NCBI GenBank assembly: GCA_037367405.1
Contig: JAZKJV010007261.1
Coordinates: 124,001 to 188,000, forward strand
Source: Ottelia alismoides
Taxonomy: Eukaryota; Streptophyta; Magnoliopsida; Alismatales; Hydrocharitaceae
DNA length: 64,000 nt
Reading direction: 5' to 3'
Both the position numbers and the translations under genes were made by a program. The notes beneath the pieces were generated by a model, which saw only the letters and a program-made list of their open reading frames with translations, was not told the origin of the DNA and searched no databases. This document shows positions 1 through 10,338 of this stretch, one piece after another; the stretch's first letter is position 1; every line of letters starts with the position of its first letter.

Positions 1-288
1 TCAGATATTTTGAAAATTTGTCAGGATTTTTTAATATCCTTCAAATTAAGTGTAAAACATCTATCATCATCATCATTGTACAATGTTCTTGACTTTCATC
101 TTAAATAACTCTAACAAAAATCTTTAATGAGACATTTCGACTCTTGGAGCCAAACATGTTTCAGCATCTGTTAACTTTTCATGGAAACCATTTTAAATTA
201 TATCTGTACTTTCATCTAAAATAGGTCATTGAATATCAACTAACATTTCTAGTATCTCATCACTGACATCTGCCTACATTGGATCTTC
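1..288 (-). pseudogene. CACTA (En/Spm) TNP2-like transposase relic, second part
   Basis: Read on the minus strand this stretch gives broken peptide matching the second block of plant CACTA TNP2 transposases: residues like FHEKLTDAETCLAPR and then FLLELFKMKVKN, where the family has a kLLedAekpLYpGC...FsKLSflvrLfhlK pattern. There are at least four stops and a frame change. It continues 2802-3082: if the solo LTR at 289-2796 and one target duplication are removed, the frame runs on without a shift (NYDED then PM-stop-ADVSDEILEM). In a live element the protein binds transposon ends and catalyses cut and paste in the nucleus. This is a dead fragment cut by the window edge. The family call is from pattern recognition, not a search. 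Confidence 0.6.
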
Positions 289-2801
289 TATTGGACATGT
301 GAGCCCACAGAGAGACATTATGCAGTAAATGTTATTGCAAATCTTTCCCTGACCTGAAATGAAAAATAACTAATTTACATTATAGGTCCTTTTGTACAAT
401 TAGGGTTATGAACTAGGACATCTTAATCATCATACAGATGTAGATTCAATGATTGAATCATAGAAGATGGTGCTTGGATGATATCTAATGTGTTAGATTG
501 AGGGCTCATCAAGCATCATCAAAAGATTGTTAAAAGATGATCTCTAGGCTGAGAAGGAGATGGCAATCCTTCTCTAAAGGTTGATATTTGACCGATCATT
601 TTATGATAGTGCCCTACATAGGAATAGATATTCAGAGGTGTCAGATAAGTTAGGTCAAAGAGACGACTTAAAAAGATCAAGATAACCAAGACCTATGTTG
701 TTTCTTGTCACGATATAGGCACACATCACGTGACCAGAGACAAATGTGTTACTATATGTCTGAGTATGTGCATTTGGCTGACCAATAGGTTGATGACCTA
801 TTCAAGGTCTATATACCGACGAGCTGGTGTACATATGACGGCATATGAGTAATACGATTTCTCAAAGGTATCATATAGGTTCACTAATAAATCAGAAGAC
901 ACGAGCTCACTCATAAGGTATTAGGACCAATCAAATTCTATGCATGGTCGTCTCGCTTTGGAAGCATGACAAGAATTTGTAGGTATGATATATGCTTTTA
1001 GAAAGTATATGATCGACAAAAACTCCCAATGACCGAATGAGAAACTTAATGATAAAACCCTGAAGAAGACAGTCTAAAAGAGATCTAAAACTTCATGTTT
1101 ATTCTAGGTCTTCCAGTATCTAGAATGTACGGGTATTAGGAATACTCAAGGGTGTTCTGATCATAAACGATTGTATAACCATGGTGCTTCAATTCCGAGA
1201 GAGTGATAAAACAAGTTTGGATTTTAGTGACTCCTCTCAGTAGAGAAGTAATCTAATCGTATCCTAAAGTTGGACATTGATCAGAATATGATTCAGATGC
1301 AATGACAAGATTAAATTTATGGTTTTGATTTAATCAAACATCTACGAGAGGTCTACGGGACCTGATTTGAGATATGATCTCTATATCCATGTCATTATAA
1401 GTGGAGCGTACAATCGCCCTGTCCTTATCTCAAAGTATCCTCGAAGAAAGCACATTATTCTTGAAGAGTTCAAGAATAATTCCATTGATGAATAGTGGAT
1501 CTGAGCTTTGAGAAATAGATAATCAAATGTGATTTAATTATCACGAATAATGTGAATATGATTCTTATTATTTAGATGCATGAGAATGACGATCCAAGAT
1601 AATTAAATATTATTTTATTATCAAGGATATGAATGATGTGGATAAATTATTCATATTGTTTATATATATGTATATTATGAATGTGATTTAAAATATATTA
1701 GAGAGAACTAATTGTAAATAGTATTCATAAATTAATTATTGATGTAAATTGGATTCACATTAGATAATTAATTAAAATATATTTTACATGTTGTTTGGAT
1801 ATATGAATATGATTCATATTTTTTCAATGGCATGATTGAGATATTCACAAATTATTGGAATTAATTTTGTGAATATATTTGCAACAAAAGTTGTTGAAAA
1901 TATATAGAGGATTATGCGATATATAAAATATCACATAAATTAAGAGGATGAGCCACCATCCACATATGAAGGGTGGAGAGTCACCCTTGACTTAATCAAG
2001 AGTAATCCCCCATATATTTAGAAAGTGGAATCCTTCTACATCCTCTTATCCAAATTGATTTATCTAAATTATTTTGATTATAATTCAATATATATTTAAT
2101 TTAATGTAAATTAATTATTGCTGTATTTTTAAGCAACAAAGATCATGACTATTGATTAAAAGCACATATCAATATAACCATTGATTTAGTGTTGCACATG
2201 GATTGTGATCCACGAACTTCCAAAATACTTTAAATGAAGAGGCAACCCTAGATCTTCTTTTACAACACTTTGCAAGCCTCTCTCTCATTGTCACTCCCCA
2301 TCTCTCTCTCTCTCTCTCAAGTGTGGTCGTTCACCCCTTGTACTAGAAAGAGTCATCGCCATCACTACGTCACTGTGTTGTTGCTTTGATCGATTGTGGA
2401 TCTCCATCTTCTTCGGTGCTCCTTGCTTGTGAAAAAGATGTTGGATTTTGTGTGACGAAATCGGGAGATTCGTTGCTTGGATTTTCATCTTGGATTGTGA
2501 GAAGCCCATGTCTTGTCAACGCGCTTGCAAGCATCTCCTCCATTGGGTCGGACTTGAGACAGGAATTCTCTTCCTTTAGATACTTCGATCACAACCATGC
2601 TTCAAGAGTTATTCATATATCTTGTTTGTGGTTTGATGAAACGATTCGAGAAGTGTTCTCGAATCATGTGGTTTCATCTCTTTAATTTTTTTAAAATTTC
2701 ATCTCCCCGAGCACTAGTATGACTAGTCGCTTCTGATCTCATTGGATGTGATCATCAAGCCTCCATGATGCACTAAGGCTTTTCCCATAGCCTTCATCTT
2801 C
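284..2801 (+). mobile_element. Solo copia LTR (289-2796) with 5-bp target duplication
   Basis: The segment 289-2796 (2508 bp) is the same LTR family as the two copies bounding the copia element at 41469-52009, here in the plus orientation. It starts TATTGGACATG, where sister copies have TGTTGGACATG, and ends CCCATAGCCTTCA. TCTTC at 284-288 is repeated exactly at 2797-2801. No tRNA-Met primer site follows the right edge and no polypurine tract precedes the left edge, so this is a solo LTR left by recombination between two LTRs. It sits inside the CACTA transposase relic. Short open frames inside it are chance. Confidence 0.85.
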
Positions 2802-3082
2802 ATCATAATTTTTATCAATATTTGTTTCCATAGCATGTCGAAGTCCTTCCCAATGGTAAGTCAAGTTTGTGTAATGTAGACAAATCCCATTCATTATGAG
2901 ATGCTTGTAAACTCCTATATGATTATTAATCAAAGTATTTTTGCATCTTTAATCTTATCTCCTTCACCTCCAACAATATTATATAGCAATTCACTGCGAA
3001 ATGTACAGCCTAAGAAATCATTGACACCTTTCAAATAAGTTGCCAAATCATCAAATCTTTTATTCATCCAACTCTTGTCCAT
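2802..3082 (-). pseudogene. CACTA TNP2-like relic, N-terminal transposase-associated domain
   Basis: Minus-strand reading from an ATG at 3082 begins MDKSWMNKRF and continues YLKGVNDFLGCTF, the signature of the transposase-associated domain at the start of plant CACTA TNP2 proteins (MDKSWM...YxxGVxxFLxFAF). After a stop, the second half of the domain follows (HIGVYKHLIMNGICLHYTNLTYHWEG, given in part), matching the family's VxxHLxxxGFxxxYxxWxxHGE. The CPCxxC motif normally between the two halves is lost. The reading frame continues across the solo LTR into 1-288. This is a non-functional fragment of an autonomous CACTA element; the element ends (CACTACAAGAA-type termini) were not seen in the window. 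Confidence 0.7.
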
Positions 3083-3367
3083 TTTCCTATACTATACAAA
3101 TTAAGAGATATATCTTAATCACACTTTGAAGTTAACGATGATCAAGGTGATGATCAAATCAAATGAATCTTTTTAATAATGCAAATCACAAAATCATCAT
3201 TTTTTTAATCTAATACATGGAAAATTTATTACAAATTCAACATCTATGTACTTACAACCAAAATGATTAAAAGTAATTAGATACATCATTAATACTAAGT
3301 CCAATATACAAATATCTATTTCTAACAAGAGATGATTTCTATTCTTCCTGCAAATAAAGAGTAAAAA

Positions 3368-3617
3368 TGTAACACCCCAACCCAAACATAGTATATAAGT
3401 GGGGGGGGGGTTGTAACACCCCAACCCAAAGATAGTACCACATCGAAAACTCACAAAGTGTGGGTGTGGTTTATAAGTGGTGAGGATTACTACTTGACAA
3501 CTTGGTCTTAAGCATTTTGGGTGGTTGTTAACAGGTCCATTTGGGATCGTACCCAACAAGTTATCAGGGCCAGTTTTCCTCGATAACGGACCAGGAATTT
3601 AAGCCCGGGACGTTACA
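3368..3617 (+). repeat. TRIM 5' LTR with internal LTR-start duplication
   Basis: The first 26 bp of the LTR (TGTAACACCCCAACCCAAAC...) are followed at 3392-3411 by TATAAGT and ten G residues, and then a second TGTAACACCCCAACCCAAAG start at 3412. The right copy shows the same layout, with inner start at 3836. Confidence 0.85.
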
Positions 3618-3793
3618 AATGGTATCAGAGCCATGTTCCCTCTGATAGAGGAAAGGGCTACCCGAGAGGTGGAGCCGCCCCTACAAAGAGGTTGGAGGAA
3701 AAGGCTACCCGGAGCGTGCAACCGTCACTATCACTGGGAAAAAGTGATGTGCCATGTCGCAACGAGGACGTTGCGAATATAAGTGGGGGAGGT

Positions 3794-4041
3794 TGTAACA
3801 CCCCAACCCAAACATAGTATATAAGTGGGGGAGGTTGTAACACCCCAACCTAAACATAGTACCACATGGAAAACTCACAAAGTGTGGGTGTGGTTTATAA
3901 GTGGTGAGGATAACTACGTGACAACTTGGGCTTAAGCATTTTGGGTGGTTATTAACGGGTCCAATTGAGCCTGAACCCAACAAGTTGTCAGGGCCAGTTT
4001 TCCTCAATAACGGACCGGGGACCTAAGCCCGGGACGTTACA
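3794..4041 (+). repeat. TRIM 3' LTR
   Basis: It matches 3368-3617 with scattered substitutions. It is preceded by TATAAGTGGGGGAGGT, and the same 16-bp string occurs again inside the LTR just before the inner start at 3836. Confidence 0.85.
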
Positions 4042-5072
4042 AAAAATATACACTAATTGTGATCTTCCATTCATTTTTTTGCAGCAAAGGATGATGATGC
4101 ATCGTAGATAATTCTTTTTCCAATTTCATAAATTTGAAGATCCTACATTGATAACAACCTAAGTCTGGGAGCCTAAATGAACTATGGAACCTCAATCAAC
4201 CATCGTAATTTGAACACTCGTTGGACTGCAATGCCCTTGGACCCCAAGAAGTCCACATCTATAGAAGCGACAGCTAAGGATAAATCCTCCAAAATAAAAT
4301 ATGTGCATAAGGGTCAGATTAATTAGTCCAAACCCTTGCAAGTAATTATAAATCCAAGGGATATTACATCCCTTCATGAAATGGAAGTTTAAATTTTCAT
4401 AGACCCTCAACTTCCCTTCCCTAGTAGGATCCGAATAAGACATGTTAACCCAATAGAATTTCAGAAGGCTGAAGAGCATGGTCCTGAGCATAGCAACTTG
4501 TATAATCAATAAGAATCCGATGCATGGTTTAATGTGGGATACAAAAACCTATACCTTTCAGAGATTACCAAAAAAACGAGAACACAAAAGGTGGTAATGC
4601 AACAAGGATTCTAAGAGCTTCCTTGTAAGTAGATCCACATATAACCACCTACATTCTCTTTGATAATAACGCTAACAAGACTGGATGTAACCATCAAAAT
4701 CCAGTATCACCTTTCCTGTTTATAGGGATAATATTCCAGAAAACAGCTTCAGCAACAAAAATGTTCTAGGAGATAGATGTAAAACCGTAAGATATTAAGT
4801 ATCTTAGAGTCATATTGTGAGACCCTTTGATGATTAAAAATGGAGACTATCCTTCTAATAATTAAATTTTAATAAGTAATAGCACTTAAAGAACTTGAAA
4901 GTGGTGAATCAATGTGCGGGGTTATTTCATTAGTTAAAACCCATACAAGGGATTGTGTCTATTGTTGAGTAGTTGCATACCTTACTATTTTTTATTTTTA
5001 CACTAGTTGATAGTTTAGTGTCTGTATTGAGCCCTTGCTCATGACGGACTTATTTTCCATGTGGTCCAACAG
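4042..5072. other. Unassigned AT-rich flank, no gene recognised
   Basis: Between the TRIM and the possible exon at 5073 I see no conserved coding pattern. A 105-codon minus-strand open frame at 4192-4509 has no recognisable domain; it lies upstream of the CACTA ATG in its transcription direction and may be part of that element's 5' region. Confidence 0.4.
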
Positions 5073-5146
5073 ATGTTCAGAATCCATCGCCGCAACATAG
5101 TGGCTTTCACTTGAAGAGCTTTCATGACTATATTGCACCAGACATG
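5073..5146 (+). other. Possible internal exon of an unknown gene or captured fragment
   Basis: A 74-bp block bounded by a good acceptor (pyrimidine-rich tract then CCAACAG ending 5072) and a consensus donor (GTGAGT from 5147). In one frame it reads VQNPSPQHSGFHLKSFHDYI then APDM, with no stop and a less AT-rich composition than its surroundings. I do not recognise the protein. A second coding-looking patch lies downstream at about 5944-6003 (LLRNLKISGDKKDCLRALRL, then GTAAGTT), on the same strand but without a clear acceptor. It may be a remnant of a host gene or a fragment captured by the neighbouring CACTA element. Confidence 0.3.
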
Positions 5147-5248
5147 GTGAGTGATACTTTTGTCATAGCTACTTGTAGAGTTTTACTCTTGTTTATTTTG
5201 AGAGACAATAGTGATAAACGTACTTTTTGTTATACAATCTGATAGCAT

Positions 5249-5294
5249 TACGTGTGTGTGTGTGTGTGCACGTGCGTGTACACACGTGTGTGTA
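5249..5294. repeat. TG/CA-rich alternating purine-pyrimidine tract
   Basis: Forty-six bases in strict pyrimidine/purine alternation, mostly TG repeats with CACGTGCGTGTACACACG in the middle. It is a simple-sequence repeat able to adopt Z-form DNA. Confidence 0.85.
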
Positions 5295-7775
5295 GGAGAA
5301 ACTTCAAATGAGATGGGGGCTGACAATATTTATAGTTAGACAATATTAATATAGATATCTTTCTATATATTTTATAATTTCTTATTCCATAGATTTAATA
5401 ATAAATATTAATATAACATGTATATCAAGATAACATTATGAAAATATTATTATATTTGATGGAAATATTAGTTTGTATATGGATGTTATATTTTACAAAA
5501 TCTTTTATTACAATGTGCACCTTATACTTTTACAAAACTATTACAGAACTACTAAACTATTACTGACTTTTATAATATGAGGAAAGACTCATGGCACCCT
5601 ATATATATAAAGAGAGCATGCACTCAGAGGTGTAAATAACTCCCTATACCTGGCTCTTTATTCATTATTTTTTATTTTTTTTGAAATGAAACCTTGGAAG
5701 AATTAGATTACTATATTTCACCTTGGTGTCATTCCAAATTCAACTTAATTTAGGACTTCTATCATCTGCATCAAGAATATCAAATTTTAACGGTCTTAGA
5801 ATTGCTGAAATTGATCCCTTGTAGATGAACTATTAGGAATGTTTATTTTGCTTGAAACCTGAAACATATATTCCCCTCAATATATTAATTCACATTGTAT
5901 TGTATTTATTTCTGAAATTTCCAATATCATCTCTGTCTTATTCTTGTTACGAAATCTCAAGATCTCTGGTGACAAAAAAGATTGTCTTCGAGCTCTTCGA
6001 CTTGTAAGTTTTTTTTCGTTTCTTATATGTATGCATATTATTTGTGAAGCTTTCCAATGCAAGGACATAATTGTTTATATAGCTTTGTTAGAGCAGAAGT
6101 TCTTATTTGTGAACATTTTGATTTTGTATTCATATCATGTTTTTACATGTGAAAGTTCTTATATGAAATAGAGTGGTATTCTTAAACCTGAGTTTTAAAC
6201 AACTTGTAAACTTAGTCTTCTTTATCTATTTGTTACTTGTTTCAGTTTCAATATTTACCAAAAAAACTATTTTTATCAATATATCCTTTTCAAATATTAC
6301 TAACATTTGTGTACTTTCTTAGTTACTCATGTATTAAATTATATATTACAAGTGTCTCTTCATGTTACTTATTATTATTAAATTCTTACAACTCACACAA
6401 AATGATTTACTCATTCAATTTTTATTCAAGGTCTGTCAAATGACTGAACACTTCTTATGTTTATGGGAAGAAAATATGAAAAAATGAGGCATTGATGATC
6501 ATTACATTACCTCAGAAGGGGAGAGGCGAGGAGAAAATCTTTGACAATATTATAAGGACTAATCATCATGTAACTGGTATAAAATTAATTAATAAATTCA
6601 AAACACAAAATAAATAATATCACTAAAATATAAACTCACAATGGTAACTAATCATAATTTCAGTAAAACACTTCAGTGAGTGATATGAACATAGTACTTG
6701 TTAATCATAATATCAGTAATAGTCAAAACAAGACTAGTAATAAGAATATTAGTACTGAATATTTTATTATATGTACATTAGTGATTTACCTTCTAGTAAT
6801 AATTCAAAAGTACTAAATAACTATAATATTAGTAACTAATCAGAGTAACATGGACATCAATATTCAGTACTCATTCGAATAACTATAATCTCAATAACCA
6901 ATCACATTTATATAATTTTAAAGTACGTTTGTATATAATGTTGATGTCACAACAATAATTACTTGAGAATTGAATATAAATTACTTGAGTAATGTGCATG
7001 AGTTACTAATCTATGTACAATATAGTAGTACAGATGTGAACTACTAACCATTGTTTCAATATTACTTATCTCACAACAAATAATTACTTGAGTACAATAT
7101 ATATTATTGATCAGACATACAATGTGTATCTCTTCTCCATAAAATTAAAGATTCGAATTTGTCTTTCTAACATCGTCTTCCTTTATTAAGGTTACGGTAT
7201 AATTGGAAATATAAAAGCCTCAAGCATGTTACTATCCTTCCAAAACTGTCCTCCTTCAAAACAAGTAACCTCTGAAATGAAAATACACGTGGCGAGCCTA
7301 CGCTTGGTGCTCACCAAAAGTCTAATCGACATAGGACACAATGGATAAGTCTTACATGCATACATAATATATATATATATATGTACTTATATGTGGACAT
7401 GGTTACTCTTACATTTCATACATATGTGAATGAGGCATGTCTATTTTCTTATGCTTTGCTTATTCTCCTGCTTGTTTTTATTTTCTTATACTTTGCTTAT
7501 TATCCTACTTGGGTAGTTGCTTCTCGTATTTCAAATGTGAATCCCAATGTGTACGAGTTGGTTGTTGAGTATCTTTATTGGGGAACATTACAAATAGATG
7601 CTCTTATTGACTAGTAAGAAGAAGGCCCATCTTCTAATGTAAATTCACCATGCAGGTCTAAGAGAGAGAGAGACCCTCCCTCTAAAAAGATACTCTAGGT
7701 AGAATTAGGGTTATTTTACAAACAATTATAAGCTAAAAAGTGATGAAGATGGTTTTGAAGTAAAGTAGATTAAGA
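5295..7775. other. AT-rich unassigned region
   Basis: No convincing gene apart from the patch at 5944-6003. From about 6620 to 7060 short motifs such as ACTAATCATAATNTCAGTAA and ATTAGTAAC recur in both orientations, which could be subterminal repeats of a DNA transposon or simple AT-rich drift. An AT microsatellite precedes 7381. A 77-codon open frame at 7381-7614 is AT-rich, hydrophobic and without homology I recognise; I do not call it a gene. Confidence 0.4.
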
Positions 7776-7780
7776 CCATG

Positions 7781-10328
7781 TGTAACGGCTTGATCTTTCT
7801 GGCTAACTTTTCTTCAATTGCCACAATTACTAGCATGATTCGTTTCTTAATTTAGTGGGTATGACCCGTTAATTGCTCCATTGAGATACTTAAAATTGGA
7901 AGAATTTTTTCCCTCACGTCACTTTTTGGCCTTCAACGTGGGTTGTAGAGAGAGAGGGGGGAGAAAGGGAGAGAGCTTGAGAGAAGACCTTACGAAAGAT
8001 TGATCTTCGTCGCAGGAGAAGGCAGCATCGAATCAGAGGAGGAGAGGAGCACAGATCCGGGATCGGAAGGAGGCGTGATGACCGCCACCGAGAGAGTTGT
8101 GCGTCGGACATAAGGTCTGTATCGGTTCTAGGCTATTACATATATACATCGATTCAATCTAGATGGATCATTGATCGTATGTGTTGGTTTAGGATTGGTG
8201 TATGAACAATGGCCATATCTCAAGCATGATCTCTAAATGTATGCATCGATCCCTTAGGATCCGTACTTATCAATAACACTTCACAAAGAACATTTGTCTT
8301 AAGATTTGATTACTTGTCAATATAGTCATATGATATCGTGAGTCATGTGTTAATTTGAAGCATAGTTATCGGCCTTTAGATATCCCATTTGTATAATCCT
8401 AAATCAAAATAGTTGGTCCTGTGAATAACTGGTTTATGGAAACGAGTTCCATAGGAGTGCTTCATTATTAAGAAATTAAGAAAAATATATAAGTGTAAGG
8501 CCATCATGTGAAATGAATTGAAGATGTTGTATTTTCTATTGATCATGATATAATAACTTTTTTTACCCGTGACATGTGACTTAACTTACACGTGCATTGA
8601 AATTTAGTTAATTGCCAGCTATCTACATAGGTCAAGTTGTTTATATCTGTAAATTAATTCATATGTACAAGAATACATATGGCTTATCATGATTTTTATA
8701 TATCAATTTTCGGCAACAAGATTCACATTGATTTCCACTGTAGTCTTTCCTATTTTCTTGCACATAAATCAAAGATCTTAATTAGCCACCAATAACAGAA
8801 TTGTGCCTAATATAATATTGATTTGATAAAGACAATTTTATGGAGATGTTCGAAGGAAAAGGAGAGCTTTCCTTTTTATTCAACATTAAGTTAAAGACGA
8901 TTTATACACGTTCTCGTTGCCATTAAACTTCAGTGGCAATTTCAAAAATATTTGCAGTTTCCAGAAATATTGTGTATTTATCTATTGCAATTGTTTACTA
9001 GATAGTAAATCTTGTTATAGGAATCATATTCATATAGGTATTTAACAGAACAAGCGAATTGAGCATAGAATGAATAAATATGTATCAGAAACTTCCCGTG
9101 AACCTATTAACTGTAAATCATAATAAGAGTTTTGACATATTATATTGATTTGAATCTTGTCTTATATAGAAACTTACAACTATTGGTACAAAAATAACGT
9201 TGATGTTATTATTATGACATATGGGCTTTAAAACATAAAACATGTTATGGTTGAAGGAACAAAGCTGATAACCTTAAACAAGAATTGTAGGCACAAATTT
9301 ACAAAGAGTCACACGAATGACTGCAAGGGGTCATGTTAGCCAACGGGGCAATGTCGCAAGGGGCGTATGGCTGTAAGGAACCACAGAGGCAAAAGCTAAG
9401 TCATGTACAGTTGTACCTACACTATCATGTTATCACCGCAAGGGGCGTATGGTTGCAAGCAACCATAGAAGCAAAATCTAAGTCCTCTACAGTTGTAGCT
9501 ACACTGTAATGTCATGCCATGGACCGCAAGTTCCAGTAGTTGAAAACGTATAACAAGATACGTACATGAAAGTTATGCAAGAAAATGGTTTATAAAGCAA
9601 GAAAATGATTCAATAAAAGAATAAACCATTTCATGATTGTACAAGAATTGGTTTAAGAACAGTAAGCCGTCAAAGTCATGGGGCTAATATGCAAAGTATC
9701 TTATATGATCAAATAAGTATGTAATGATTATGTATCATATGAAATATGCCCCACGAGATTGAAGAATGTATGTTGTCTAATATTGAGCATATTACACACA
9801 CACATACAAGTTATGAAAGAAGCCAAAGTTCATGTTAGGGTTCTAACATAGACATGCATGAGACAAATTTATAGACATGTAATGATGTTTATCCAAGAAA
9901 TTCAAGTACATAAAATATAATGGATCAAAGGCCATTAGAATTCCCATTATAGGACCATGATGCATATTGGGCATTAGGCTCATGCAAAAGATTTTTTGTT
10001 AATTTCAAGTGAAGAATATGATTGATTGCATATTTCGGGTCATGTTATTGATTCCTCGGATTCCTGACGTGGTATTATTCAACTCGTGAAGATTAAAGGA
10101 TATCTATATGCCTACAGGAACTATTGAGATGTTGTTTTAAATTCTTAGAATAGCTTTTGCAAAAATACCCCAGTTGAAGTTGTAATAATGGAACTCTTTG
10201 TTGAATGGACTTTTTATGGAACTGATATTATCTCTCCTCATTGATTGTCATGCATGTTTTTGGTACAATTAGATCGTGCGATATATTATTGCAAGCTTTC
10301 GCTGGTCAACACGACTCGTTCCGTTACA
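7781..10328 (+). repeat. 5' LTR of the outer Tekay-like element
   Basis: 2548 bp, starting TGTAACGGCTTG and ending CTCGTTCCGTTACA. It matches 11599-11731 plus 37246-39681 along its length. It contains an 82-bp tandem duplication at 9355-9518 that is also present in the other LTR. The site equivalent to the later insertion target is visible as TTCCCTCACGTC near 7910-7921. Confidence 0.85.
9355..9518 (+). repeat. 82-bp tandem duplication within the LTR
   Basis: Two units start CGCAAGGGGCGTATGG at 9355 and 9437 and stay similar for 82 bp; a fragment of a third unit lies upstream near 9322. The 3' LTR has the same arrangement at 38687 and 38769, again spaced by 82 bp, so the duplication predates insertion. 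Confidence 0.75.
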
Positions 10329-10330
10329 AA

Positions 10331-10338
10331 TGGTATCA
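10331..10338 (+). other. Primer-binding site remnant (tRNA-iMet) of the outer element
   Basis: Two bases after the LTR the sequence TGGTATCA matches the start of the tRNA-iMet primer site TGGTATCAGAGC, then runs directly into integrase coding sequence (AAAAATATACAAGG). Confidence 0.7.

Larger units (their letters stand above)
3368..4041 (+). mobile_element. TRIM (miniature LTR retrotransposon) with AAAAA target duplication
   Basis: A 674-bp element with two LTRs of 250 bp (3368-3617) and 248 bp (3794-4041), each starting TGTAACACCCCAACC and ending GGGACGTTACA. The 176-bp middle has no coding capacity: it opens with a tRNA-iMet primer site (TGGTATCAGAGCC, 3620-3632) and closes with a purine tract (AAGTGGGGGAGG, about 3781-3792). 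AAAAA flanks both ends (3363-3367 and 4042-4046). This is the definition of a terminal-repeat retrotransposon in miniature, which must borrow all proteins from larger elements. No 5S rRNA-like block is visible, so it is not an obvious Cassandra. Each LTR carries an internal second LTR start preceded by a purine tract. Minus-strand open frames across it are not genes. Confidence 0.9.

Noticed and set aside
3412..3617. Possible Cassandra-type TRIM with 5S rRNA in the LTR
   Set aside because: No 5S-like GGATGCGATCATACC block is present in either LTR.
3197..4007. Minus-strand frames with repeated NHPKCL...VVILTTYKPHPHFVSF
   Set aside because: The repetition comes from the two TRIM LTRs; they are not genes.
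7381..7614. 77-codon frame with a hydrophobic stretch resembling a membrane protein
   Set aside because: AT-rich sequence easily gives Leu/Phe/Tyr-rich frames; no splice context and no family resemblance.
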